From an uncultured Lachnospiraceae bacterium (lineage in GTDB: Bacteria; Bacillota; Clostridia; Lachnospirales; Lachnospiraceae), in assembly GCA_902782965.1 (NCBI GenBank), contig CACZPG010000212.1, positions 1-18,539 on the forward strand: a stretch of DNA of 18,539 bases. Direction: 5' to 3'. How positions within the stretch are numbered: position 1 is the first letter of the stretch; every line of letters begins with the position of its first letter. A program made the translations under genes and the position numbers. The notes under the pieces were generated by a model. That model had not been told where the DNA came from. It saw only the letters and a list, made by a program, of their open reading frames with translations, and ran no database searches. Below, in pieces: positions 1 to 7,519 of this stretch.

Positions 1-875
1 AGATCACAGGAGTTAAGCCGAAGTTCTATAAGGCTGATATGTTATGTCCTGATGAGATGGAGGTAATCTTCAAGGAGAATACCTTTGACGCTGTAATACA
101 TTTTGCTGGACTGAAGGCAGTTGGAGAATCTGTCCAGAAACCTCTTATGTACTATGAAAATAATATTGCCGGTACAATTAACCTCTGCAAGCTGATGGAT
201 AAATATAACTGCAAGAAAATTATATTCTCATCTTCGGCTACAGTATATGGTTCTCCTAAGAGTTGTCCTATTACAGAGGATTTCCCTCTTTCCACAACCA
301 ATCCATATGGTACAACCAAGCTTTTCCTGGAGAGAATTCTTAGTGATCTGACTGTCCCTGATAAAGAATGGAAAGTTATTCTTCTCAGATATTTCAATCC
401 GATCGGAGCTGATGAGAGTGGACTTATTGGTGAATCACCTAATGGTATTCCTAATAATCTTATGCCGTATATTATGCAGGTTGCTCTTGGTAAGCTTCCT
501 GAACTTGGTGTGTTTGGAAATGATTATGATACTCCTGATGGTACAGGTGTAAGAGATTATATTCATGTTACTGATCTGGCCCTCGGTCACGTGGCTGCCC
601 TTGGACGAATCGATAAAACCGAAGGTGTAGATATATATAATCTTGGTACCGGTACCGGTTACAGTGTTCTGGATATTGTTAAAGCGTTTGAAGCTGCAAA
701 TAACATCAAAATACCTTATTCAATTAAACCCAGAAGAGCCGGTGATATTGCTATGTGTTATGCTAATCCATCTAAGGCTAAAGAAGAACTTGGCTGGGAA
801 GCTAAATTCGATCTGGAAAGAATGTGTAAGGATTCCTGGAGATTTGCTGAGACTACGCTCAGAAATCAGGATTAA
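1..875 (+). CDS. galE: UDP-glucose 4-epimerase (GalE), 5' end cut off by the window
   Basis: GalE interconverts UDP-glucose and UDP-galactose in the cytoplasm, using bound NAD+, and supplies galactose for exopolysaccharide or the Leloir pathway. The frame is open from base 3, so the first in-frame ATG at 39 is internal: the codons before it (ITGVKPKFYKAD) fit the second Rossmann strand. About 290 residues are present against roughly 338 for the family, so the N-terminal glycine-rich NAD loop lies outside the window. Visible signatures are the SSATVYG strand with its Ser/Thr, the catalytic YGTTK (Tyr-x3-Lys), the stretch RYFNPIGA, GIPNNLMPYI and GTGVRDYIHV, all close to E. coli GalE. The gene ends at TAA 873-875, and the TPR gene follows after 15 bases. 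The family call is very secure. A related UDP-sugar epimerase specificity, such as GalNAc, cannot be excluded from sequence alone. Confidence 0.96.
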   Translation, partial: ITGVKPKFYKADMLCPDEMEVIFKENTFDAVIHFAGLKAVGESVQKPLMYYENNIAGTINLCKLMDKYNCKKIIFSSSATVYGSPKSCPITEDFPLSTTNPYGTTKLFLERILSDLTVPDKEWKVILLRYFNPIGADESGLIGESPNGIPNNLMPYIMQVALGKLPELGVFGNDYDTPDGTGVRDYIHVTDLALGHVAALGRIDKTEGVDIYNLGTGTGYSVLDIVKAFEAANNIKIPYSIKPRRAGDIAMCYANPSKAKEELGWEAKFDLERMCKDSWRFAETTLRNQD

Positions 876-890
876 TGAATTGGAGCTGAA

Positions 891-1808
891 ATGTCGAAGA
901 AGGACATAATTGAAGATAATAATATTTCCGTTAAATCCGGATCAGTAAGAAAAAGCAGTGGTAATTCACGTCATCAGAGAAATGTTCATCTGGCAGTTTT
1001 TTGTGCTGTATTTACAATAATAATGATTCTCGGTACTGCTTTTATTATCGTTCATTCTATTTCCGATAAGGAAAAACTGCGTGAAAAAGGAATAGAAGCC
1101 TTTAAAGGCGGAAGTTATAATGAAGCTGTAAATGATTTCAAAGCTTCTCTTGAATTAAAACAGTGGTTCTCAGAGAGAATGGATAATGATACAAATCTTT
1201 ATCTTGCTGCTGCATATATGAGAAGTGGAGAATATCAGTCAGCATATAATATTTATAATGAATTGATTCTGGATAATAAAGCCACAGCACTAAGTAAAGA
1301 TGCCTTAAATCAACTGGCTGAGCTTGCAGCTGCTCTTGATAATATCAAGAACGGAGATATAAGCGAGGATACCGTTAATAAGCTGAATACAGAACTTGAA
1401 CGTGGCAATAAGAGTACTTACTTATTCCTGGGTCTATGTTATCAGAAGATGGAAAAGTATGATGAAATGATTGATGCTTTTAATAACTATTCTGATAATT
1501 ATGGAATTAACACTTATATCTCATATCAGATGTCGTCCTATTATCTGAATATAGGAGATGTAGATAATGCGGTTACCATGATAAACAAAGGAATGACCTG
1601 TGGTGATGATCTTTATAAAGATAAGGTCATGTTTAATGATATTGTAGTTTCTGAAATAAAGCTTGATTACAGTACTGCACTTGATAAAGCTTCCAAGCTT
1701 ATTAAAGAATACCCTGAAAATGAAACTTATCAGAAAGAGTATGATTTCTTATATTCAAGAATCAATATGAATGAAGAACCTGTTCATACGAAAACTGATG
1801 ACGAGTGA
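891..1808 (+). CDS. Membrane-anchored tetratricopeptide-repeat protein of unknown function
   Basis: This 305-residue protein has a charged, Ser/Lys-rich N-terminal tail (1-32) and one hydrophobic segment at about 33-56 (starting VHLAVFCAVF). No signal-peptidase site is obvious, so it is probably a signal anchor that places the rest outside the membrane. From about 64 the chain is helical with TPR-like pairs near 64-90 (EKGIEAFKGGSYNEAVNDF), 101-130, 175-203 (LGLCYQKMEKYDEMIDAF) and 209-236, and a charged tail. TPR proteins usually scaffold protein-protein contacts; the partner is not visible here. The start is supported by GGAG at 882-885, five bases before the ATG. The stop is seven bases from the methyltransferase gene, so the two are probably cotranscribed. 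I do not recognise a named family. The TPR call rests on the spacing of Gly/Ala/Tyr positions by eye. Confidence 0.75.
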   Translation: MSKKDIIEDNNISVKSGSVRKSSGNSRHQRNVHLAVFCAVFTIIMILGTAFIIVHSISDKEKLREKGIEAFKGGSYNEAVNDFKASLELKQWFSERMDNDTNLYLAAAYMRSGEYQSAYNIYNELILDNKATALSKDALNQLAELAAALDNIKNGDISEDTVNKLNTELERGNKSTYLFLGLCYQKMEKYDEMIDAFNNYSDNYGINTYISYQMSSYYLNIGDVDNAVTMINKGMTCGDDLYKDKVMFNDIVVSEIKLDYSTALDKASKLIKEYPENETYQKEYDFLYSRINMNEEPVHTKTDDE

Positions 1809-1815
1809 GTAAAAT

Positions 1816-3249
1816 ATGAGGCTTCCTGAGGAATACAAATGTAAAATGATGAATCTTCTGGGTTCGGAATATGATGCCTACGAGGCATCACTTTCTGAAC
1901 CCTTAAATCATTGTCTAAGGGTTAATACTCTAAAGATTTCTGTAGAGGATTTTCTTGAAATATCACCTTTCGAACTTGAACAGGTCCCCTGGTGTGATAA
2001 TGCCTTCTATTATGATGCTGAGAAGTTCTCACCATCAAAACATCCATATTATTATGCCGGACTTTATTATCTTCAGGAGGCTAGTGCAACACTTCCTGCT
2101 GCAACACTTCCTGTAGAAGAAGGCGATATTATTCTTGATATGTGTGCCGCTCCCGGTGGCAAAACTACTGAACTGGCTGCCCGTCTGAAGGGGACAGGGC
2201 TTATTGTATCTAATGATGTCAGCGCATCGAGACTTAAAGCTCTTCAGAAGAATGTTGAAGCCTTTGGTATTGAAAATGCTGTTATCACCTGTGAAACACC
2301 GGACAGACTTGCTGAACATTTCGGTGGATATTTTGACAAGATTCTGATCGATGCCCCATGTTCCGGTGAAGGAATGTTCAGAAAATCCACTTCAATGGTT
2401 ACGGCCTGGGAACAGAACGGTAATGAGAAATTTGCAGCGATTCAAAGAAGTATAATCAAGGAAGCGGTAAAGCTTCTCAGACCCGGCGGAATGCTTCTGT
2501 ATTCAACCTGTACCTTCGATCTGAGAGAGGATGAAGAGCAGGTTCAGTATATTCTCTCCCTTAATGATAATCTGGAACTTAAGCCGATTAAAATGCATGA
2601 GGGATTTGTTCCCGGTTATAACGGGATGGAAAGAAGTGTTCACCTTTTCCCTCATAAGGTTCATGGCGAAGGTCATTATGTTGCATTATTAGGAAATAAA
2701 GCTGATACAGACATTTCTGAGGATACTCATAATACTTCACCTAATAGCTCTGCTGCCGGCAAAGCGTATAATAAATCTTTAGCTTTTCCTGATTCCATTA
2801 ATGAATTTATGAAATTTGTTAATTGGGATACAGACAGGATTAACAGAATTACATTAAATAATAATAAGCTGTTTCTTATGCCTGAATTTATTCCCGATAC
2901 AAAAGGTCTAAGAACTATGAGAACGGGCGTTTATCTGGGAGAAGTTAAGAAGAACAGATTCGAACCAAGTCAGTCTTTTGCGATGATATTAAATGATAAA
3001 ACATATTTAAATTGTCTGAATCTTTCTCCTGAAGGCTCAGCAGTATTTAGATATCTGAGAGGAGAAACTCTGGATCTGGACTATATTTCTTCTGATGAAA
3101 TACTCAGTTTTAATGGAACTTCTGATTCTTCTGAATTAAAAGATGGTTTGGTACTTATTATGGTTTCCGGATTTCCTCTTGGATTTGCCAAGAATAGGAA
3201 TGGACAGCTAAAAAATAAATATCTGCCTGGCTGGCGGATGATGTCATAG
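1816..3249 (+). CDS. RsmF/YebU-like 16S rRNA (cytosine-C5)-methyltransferase (NOL1/NOP2/Sun family)
   Basis: This is probably an S-adenosylmethionine-dependent m5C methyltransferase acting on 16S rRNA. The N-terminal part (1-100) contains the family's RVNTLK segment and the YYLQEASA lead-in. The Rossmann core follows, with the SAM-binding motif DMCAAPGGKTTEL at 108-120, DAPCSGEGMF at 179-188 with the assisting Cys182, and YSTCTF at 229-234 with the nucleophile Cys232. The C-terminal third (about 310-477) ends in a PUA-like segment (PLGFAKNRNGQLKNKYLPG), as in RsmF/YebU, and the 477-residue length matches the 479 of E. coli RsmF. That C-terminal domain separates it from RsmB. The start has only a weak Shine-Dalgarno sequence (GTGAG at 1805-1809), so translation is probably coupled to the TPR gene. 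The family call is secure. The exact target cytosine is inference. Confidence 0.93.
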   Translation: MRLPEEYKCKMMNLLGSEYDAYEASLSEPLNHCLRVNTLKISVEDFLEISPFELEQVPWCDNAFYYDAEKFSPSKHPYYYAGLYYLQEASATLPAATLPVEEGDIILDMCAAPGGKTTELAARLKGTGLIVSNDVSASRLKALQKNVEAFGIENAVITCETPDRLAEHFGGYFDKILIDAPCSGEGMFRKSTSMVTAWEQNGNEKFAAIQRSIIKEAVKLLRPGGMLLYSTCTFDLREDEEQVQYILSLNDNLELKPIKMHEGFVPGYNGMERSVHLFPHKVHGEGHYVALLGNKADTDISEDTHNTSPNSSAAGKAYNKSLAFPDSINEFMKFVNWDTDRINRITLNNNKLFLMPEFIPDTKGLRTMRTGVYLGEVKKNRFEPSQSFAMILNDKTYLNCLNLSPEGSAVFRYLRGETLDLDYISSDEILSFNGTSDSSELKDGLVLIMVSGFPLGFAKNRNGQLKNKYLPGWRMMS

Positions 3250-3258
3250 AGTATTAAA

Positions 3259-3900
3259 ATGAGTAAAATAGATAATTCAACCTATAAAGCAATAAAAAAA
3301 GATAATAAAGCAGCAAGAAAAAGACTTAGCTCAGATGCCGGATGTTATGGTCATATTCATAGTCGTATTATTTCCAGACTTATTCTGTCTATAGTCCTGC
3401 TGTTAATGATTGTTGCCGATGTGGTTATCAGTCTTCTGGTATTTCATACCAGAAAAACCTGGTTTATTATTCTTGCATGTATTCTTTCAATTCCCTTTGC
3501 AAGAAATATAATAGATCTTTTTATGTGCTTCAAATGCAAGCCTTTGGATAAAGAGGAATATGAAAAAGTACATCAGATAGAAGAGGAGTCGGGCAGAAAA
3601 CTTCTATATGATATTTCAATTACTGATGAAGATGGTCTTATATTTGTACCGGCACTTATTTTATACAATAACAATATTATTGCCTATACTCCTGATGTCA
3701 AAGAGGTTAAAGGCAGGGAAAAGATTAAACGTTATATTAATATGGTTAATGAATCAGAAGAAGGAAAAGGCTATCGTATTGTCGTGACTGATAATCTTAA
3801 TACTTTCCGGAAGGAGATTAATAAGATTAAAGAAGCAGATAATGAAGCTGTAAGTAAAGATCATGAAATGTCTGAAAGACTTCTGAGTCTGGGGTTCTGA
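3259..3900 (+). CDS. Hypothetical two-helix membrane protein with cytoplasmic C-terminal domain
   Basis: I do not recognise this 213-residue protein. It has a basic N-terminal tail (1-39, many Lys/Arg), two hydrophobic helices at about 40-62 (LILSIVLLLMIVADVV) and 67-89 (TWFIILACILSIPFARNIID), and a mixed alpha/beta soluble domain from about 96 to 213. The very short, basic turn between the helices (HTRK) and the basic N-terminus suggest a hairpin with both ends, or the loop, facing the cytoplasm. No catalytic motif or metal site is evident. The two Cys in MCFKCK at the end of helix 2 are the only striking cluster. The gene sits between two RNA-modification genes and ends two bases before the next ATG, so it is almost certainly real and cotranscribed. 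The ATG lacks a strong Shine-Dalgarno sequence. Confidence 0.8.
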   Translation: MSKIDNSTYKAIKKDNKAARKRLSSDAGCYGHIHSRIISRLILSIVLLLMIVADVVISLLVFHTRKTWFIILACILSIPFARNIIDLFMCFKCKPLDKEEYEKVHQIEEESGRKLLYDISITDEDGLIFVPALILYNNNIIAYTPDVKEVKGREKIKRYINMVNESEEGKGYRIVVTDNLNTFRKEINKIKEADNEAVSKDHEMSERLLSLGF

Positions 3901-3901
3901 T

Positions 3902-4918
3902 ATGCAGGAAATCATTATTACCAAAAATGAAAAAGGATTTAAGCTCAGAAAACTCTGTATGAATTATCTTCCCAAAGCTCCCAATTCCTTCTTCTACAAG
4001 ATGTTCAGAAAGAAGAATATCGTTCTGAATGATAAGAAAGCTGATGGTACGGAAGTTTTAAAAGAAGGAGATTCGGTAAAATTCTATCTGAGCGATGATA
4101 CTATTTCAAAATTCAAAGAAGATAATTCAATATCTGAAAACCCTGAAGCAAAAACAGACAGCTCAAATAAGAATTCTTCGCTTGATGTAATATACGAGGA
4201 TGAAAATATAATCCTATGTAATAAACCTGCAGGGATTCTCTCTCAGAAAGCTGCTGCTAAGGACTATTCCATTAACGAAATGATTATAGATTATCTGCTT
4301 TCTACCGGTGAGATTTCCCAGGAGAGCCTGAAATTGTTCAAACCATCTGTATGTAACCGGCTTGACCGGAATACAAGTGGAATTATAATGGCTTCGAAAA
4401 CTCCCGAAGGTGCTCATTATCTTACAGATTTAATTCGTGAAAGAAAAATCAGGAAGTTCTATTATGCAGTTGTAAAAGGTCATGCAAATATTGATGGGAT
4501 TCATGAAGCATTTCTATCAAAGGATGAAAAGACCAATAAAGTCATAGTAAGAAATATTGAACATTTCAATTCTAATGTCATGGCAGATATGAGTTCTGAT
4601 ATGATGAAATTCTATGATGAACAGAGTGGCAGCAAAGTATTAACCGGAACAGAACTTATCAAATATAATAATAAACTTGATATTTCACTTCTGAGCATAG
4701 ATCTGATCACAGGTAAAAGTCATCAGATAAGAGCTCATCTTGCTCATATGGGTTTTCCGATTATTGGAGATGTTAAATATGGAGTTAAATCCATTAATAA
4801 CGAGTTTTCCGGGAAATATAATGTTAAACATCAGCTGCTTCATGCCTATAAGGTGATATTTCCTGATGGCAGTGAGTGTGAAACACCTGTCCCGGATGTT
4901 ATTAATCAATTATTCTAA
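3902..4918 (+). CDS. RluA-family pseudouridine synthase with N-terminal S4 domain
   Basis: This enzyme should isomerise uridine to pseudouridine in structured RNA, most likely 23S rRNA as RluC and RluD do. Residues about 13-70 form an S4-type RNA-binding domain (KKNIVLNDKKADGTEVLKEG). The catalytic domain starts near 95 (VIYEDENIILCNKPAG), carries the active-site Asp155 in NRLDRNTSG, and ends with the motif SHQIRAHLAHMGFPIIGD. Many RluA proteins read HRLDRDTSG at the catalytic loop, so the flanking Asn and the Asn after the Arg differ, but the Asp and Arg are kept. At 338 residues the length is normal for RluC/RluD-like members. GGGG at 3891-3894 lies seven bases before the ATG, inside the end of the preceding gene, with one base between stop and start. 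RluC-, RluD- or RluB-like site specificity cannot be decided here. Confidence 0.93.
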   Translation: MQEIIITKNEKGFKLRKLCMNYLPKAPNSFFYKMFRKKNIVLNDKKADGTEVLKEGDSVKFYLSDDTISKFKEDNSISENPEAKTDSSNKNSSLDVIYEDENIILCNKPAGILSQKAAAKDYSINEMIIDYLLSTGEISQESLKLFKPSVCNRLDRNTSGIIMASKTPEGAHYLTDLIRERKIRKFYYAVVKGHANIDGIHEAFLSKDEKTNKVIVRNIEHFNSNVMADMSSDMMKFYDEQSGSKVLTGTELIKYNNKLDISLLSIDLITGKSHQIRAHLAHMGFPIIGDVKYGVKSINNEFSGKYNVKHQLLHAYKVIFPDGSECETPVPDVINQLF

Positions 4919-4931
4919 ATATGGTAAATGT

Positions 4932-5462
4932 ATGGCTACTTGGAAAACAAGAGGACTTAGAGGTTCAGCCTTCGAAAGTCTTATAAATTCAACAAATGAA
5001 TATTATCGCGCAAAAGGACTTGCTTTAGTCCAGAAGATTCCTACACCGATAACACCTCTTCATTTTGACAGTGAAAGAAAGCTCATTACAGAAGCATATT
5101 TCGAGAAAGATTCGACAGTGGATTATATAGGAGTGGTCCAGGAAATACCTGTGTGCTTTGATGCAAAGGAATGCAGAAGCGATACCTTCTCGCTTCAGAA
5201 TATTCACGACCACCAGTATAATTTTATGAAGGAATTTGAAGAACAGGGGGGAGTTGCATTTCTCCTTATATTGTTCACAGAGAGAAACGATATGTATTAT
5301 ATGCGTTTCGAAGAACTGAGAACTTATATCGAACGTGTAAATGAAGGACATGCCAAGAATTTCAAATATGAAGAATTGGATGACGATTATTTTCTCAGAG
5401 CTGAAGGACCTGCATCGGTACATTATCTTGAAGGCCTGAGCCTGGATATAGCTAACAGATAA
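4932..5462 (+). CDS. recU: Holliday junction resolvase RecU
   Basis: RecU cuts four-way DNA junctions at the end of homologous recombination in Bacillota. The 176-residue protein aligns by eye with B. subtilis RecU through RG...FE (N-terminal region), IPTPITP, ITEAYFEKDSTVDYIG, FDAKE and FSLQNIHDHQ. Nuclease residues are Asp64, the acidic Asp77 and Lys79 in FDAKE; B. subtilis has Glu in place of Asp77 (FEAKE), a conservative change. An in-frame ATG at 4866 exists, but it lies inside the pseudouridine synthase gene and would add 22 residues that resemble nothing in RecU. The ATG at 4932, giving MATWKTRGLRG, fits the family, though its Shine-Dalgarno sequence is poor. It starts 13 bases after the preceding stop. 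In Bacillus recU pairs with the PBP1 gene; here it lies between rluA-like and nadE. Confidence 0.94.
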   Translation: MATWKTRGLRGSAFESLINSTNEYYRAKGLALVQKIPTPITPLHFDSERKLITEAYFEKDSTVDYIGVVQEIPVCFDAKECRSDTFSLQNIHDHQYNFMKEFEEQGGVAFLLILFTERNDMYYMRFEELRTYIERVNEGHAKNFKYEELDDDYFLRAEGPASVHYLEGLSLDIANR

Positions 5463-5485
5463 GAAAAAAGAAAGGAATAATAATT

Positions 5486-7450
5486 ATGTATGATTTTCTT
5501 CGAACAGCAGCATGCGTACCTGAAGTAAAACCCGGAGATGTGGAATTCAATGTATCCAGTATTCTTTCTAAGCTTAATGAAGCTTATCAATATAATGCTG
5601 CGTTAATTGCATTTCCTGAATTATCAGTTACCGGGTATACATGCCAGGATCTGTTCTTTCATGATACACTTCTCGAAAATGCAAAGAAAGGTATAAGTGA
5701 AATTCTTGCGGCTACTAAAGGGAGAAATGAGATAATTATAGTAGGTGCTCCCGTTCTAATTAATTCCCGACTGTATAATGGCGCATTTGTTATGACTAAG
5801 GGAAGGCTTCTGGGAATCTCTATCAAAACCTTCATTCCGAATCATCATGAATTCTATGAGAAGAGATGGTTTAGTTCGGCTGCAACACTGGAAATAGAAC
5901 AGCTTAGTTTTTCAGAACTCGGCATTGCTTCTAATGAAGAATATGATTATGAAATTCCTGTTGGAAATAAAATTATATATGATATTGATTCTAAATTAAG
6001 ATTTGGTGTGGAGATATGTGAAGATCTTTGGGCTCCATTTTCTCCTTCGACTGTTCTTTCCCTTGGAGGTGCTGAACTTATCGTTAATATTTCAGCCAGC
6101 AATGAAGTAGTATCTAAGAGAGAGTACAGAAAACAGCTTATAAAACAGAAGTCTGCTTCAAGTATATGTGAATATCTCTATGTATCTGCAGGAGCTTCTG
6201 AATCTACACAGGATCTGATTTTTTCCGGTCATTCACTGCTTGCTGAGAATGGTGTACTGATAAATGAGAATCGTGATTTTATTGCCAGTGATTATATAAT
6301 GATAGCTGATATTGATCTTGGTAAAATCAGACATGACCGACTTGTTTCAACAACATTCGGAGATGCAAGAGATCTTATTTCTGATAAGGTTAAAGACATT
6401 ATAACTCTTAAGGTTACTGACTGTTCACTTCCTGAATCTGATGGAGAATATCTGTTAGTTCCCAAGAAACCATTTATTCCATCAGTCAAATCCAAGCGAA
6501 TTAAGAGATGTAATGAGATCTTTGATATGCAGGTTGGAGGTCTTGTGAAGAGACTTCAGATAACCGGCTCGAAACCTGTAGTCGGAGTTTCCGGAGGAAT
6601 GGATTCTACACTGGCACTTCTTGTATCGGCCAAAGCCCTTAAGAAGCTTAATCGTGACAGCTCAGATCTTATTGCCATTACCATGCCGGCCTTCGGTACC
6701 TCTGACAGAACTTATAATAATTCTCTTGAATTAATTAAAGCTTTGGGAACAGAACCTGTAATAATTGATATTAAAGAATCCTGTATTCAGCATCTGAAGG
6801 ATATCGGACATGATATAGAGAATAAAGATGTAACCTATGAGAATACTCAGGCCAGAGAAAGAACTCAGGTTCTTATGGATTATGCCAATGCACATAACGG
6901 ACTGGTGGTAGGTACCGGTGACTTAAGTGAGCTTGCTCTTGGATGGTGTACTTATAACGGTGACCAGATGAGTATGTACGGTGTAAATGGAAGCATTCCT
7001 AAAACGCTTGTTCAATGGATGATAGATTCCGTAGTTGAAAATGATATCTTCCCTGAGGCAAGTAATGTTCTCAGAGATATCCTTGATACACCTATCAGTC
7101 CTGAACTTCTTCCGCCGGATGAGAATGGCAATATCACTCAGAAGACAGAAGATAAAGTTGGACCATATGAGCTTCATGATTTCTTTATCTACTACAGTAT
7201 GAGATATGGTTTCACTCCTTCCAAGATTTTCTATCTTGCTAAGAAAGCCTTTAAGGATGATTACAGTGATGAAGAAATAAAGAAATGGATGACAATGTAT
7301 TATAAGAGATTTTTCTCCCAGCAGTTTAAGAGAAGCTGTATGCCGGATGGAGTAAAAGTCGGTTCAGTTTCCATGTCTCCAAGAGGCGATCTCAGAATGC
7401 CAAGTGATGCTTCCTCAGCTCAGTGGATGAAAGAGATTGAAGCATTATAA
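5486..7450 (+). CDS. nadE: Glutamine-dependent NAD+ synthetase (two-domain NadE)
   Basis: This cytoplasmic enzyme makes the last step of NAD+ synthesis, amidating deamido-NAD+ with ATP and with ammonia released from glutamine. Residues 1 to about 290 form a nitrilase-type glutaminase with the Glu-Lys-Cys triad visible as Glu45 (FPELSVTGY), Lys114 (IKTFIPNHHEFYEKRWF) and Cys178 (GVEICEDLWAP). The synthetase domain follows, with the ATP-pyrophosphatase loop SGGMDST at 369-375 and GTGDLSELALGWCTYNGD further on. At 654 residues it is the long glutamine-using type, not the short ammonia-only type. AAAGGA at 5471-5476 precedes the ATG at a good distance. It lies 23 bases after recU. Downstream is a 69-base AT-rich gap, so this could be the last gene of one transcript. 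Confidence 0.97.
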   Translation: MYDFLRTAACVPEVKPGDVEFNVSSILSKLNEAYQYNAALIAFPELSVTGYTCQDLFFHDTLLENAKKGISEILAATKGRNEIIIVGAPVLINSRLYNGAFVMTKGRLLGISIKTFIPNHHEFYEKRWFSSAATLEIEQLSFSELGIASNEEYDYEIPVGNKIIYDIDSKLRFGVEICEDLWAPFSPSTVLSLGGAELIVNISASNEVVSKREYRKQLIKQKSASSICEYLYVSAGASESTQDLIFSGHSLLAENGVLINENRDFIASDYIMIADIDLGKIRHDRLVSTTFGDARDLISDKVKDIITLKVTDCSLPESDGEYLLVPKKPFIPSVKSKRIKRCNEIFDMQVGGLVKRLQITGSKPVVGVSGGMDSTLALLVSAKALKKLNRDSSDLIAITMPAFGTSDRTYNNSLELIKALGTEPVIIDIKESCIQHLKDIGHDIENKDVTYENTQARERTQVLMDYANAHNGLVVGTGDLSELALGWCTYNGDQMSMYGVNGSIPKTLVQWMIDSVVENDIFPEASNVLRDILDTPISPELLPPDENGNITQKTEDKVGPYELHDFFIYYSMRYGFTPSKIFYLAKKAFKDDYSDEEIKKWMTMYYKRFFSQQFKRSCMPDGVKVGSVSMSPRGDLRMPSDASSAQWMKEIEAL

Positions 7451-7467
7451 ATTATAAATGATAAAAT
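7437..7467 (+). promoter_or_regulatory. Possible extended -10 promoter upstream of miaB
   Basis: The gap between nadE and miaB contains TGATAAAAT at 7459-7467, an extended -10 element (TG, one base, TAAAAT). TTGAAG at 7437-7442, inside the end of nadE, matches four of six bases of a -35, but the 19-base spacer is longer than ideal. The surroundings are very AT-rich, so chance matches are likely. The same TGnTAAAAT pattern occurs before radC. Confidence 0.3.
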
Positions 7468-7519
7468 TACAAATTTATTAATTGTATATGTTTTAGAAAA
7501 GGAAATAATCGGTAAATAA

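Noticed and set aside
644..659. GGTACCGGTACCGG palindrome in galE
   Set aside because: It encodes the conserved GTGTG turn of GalE using the GGT/ACC codons favoured in this genome; no operator-like context.
643..909. An 88-codon + strand frame overlapping galE and the TPR gene start
   Set aside because: It sits in a different frame inside clear galE sequence and shows no family signature.
2086..2115. A 15-bp tandem duplication (GCAACACTTCCTG..) in the RsmF-like gene, encoding ATLPA-ATLPV
   Set aside because: The family normally has a Pro-Ala...Leu-Pro-Val stretch of the same length before the SAM motif, so this adds no residues and looks like codon coincidence rather than an insertion.
4866..4931. 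N-terminal extension of recU from an upstream in-frame ATG
   Set aside because: The extension lies within the end of the pseudouridine synthase gene and its residues do not resemble RecU; MATWKTRG at 4932 fits the family.
5025..5423. Long reverse-strand open frame opposite recU (132 codons), and similar reverse frames elsewhere such as opposite mutS at 9239-9655
   Set aside because: These lie wholly within well-supported + strand genes and show no recognisable motif or sensible codon use, so they are shadows of the real genes.
7444..7494. AT-rich inverted-repeat-like sequence in the nadE-miaB gap
   Set aside because: The arms match only with gaps and mismatches and contain almost no G or C; chance pairing in AT-rich DNA explains it.
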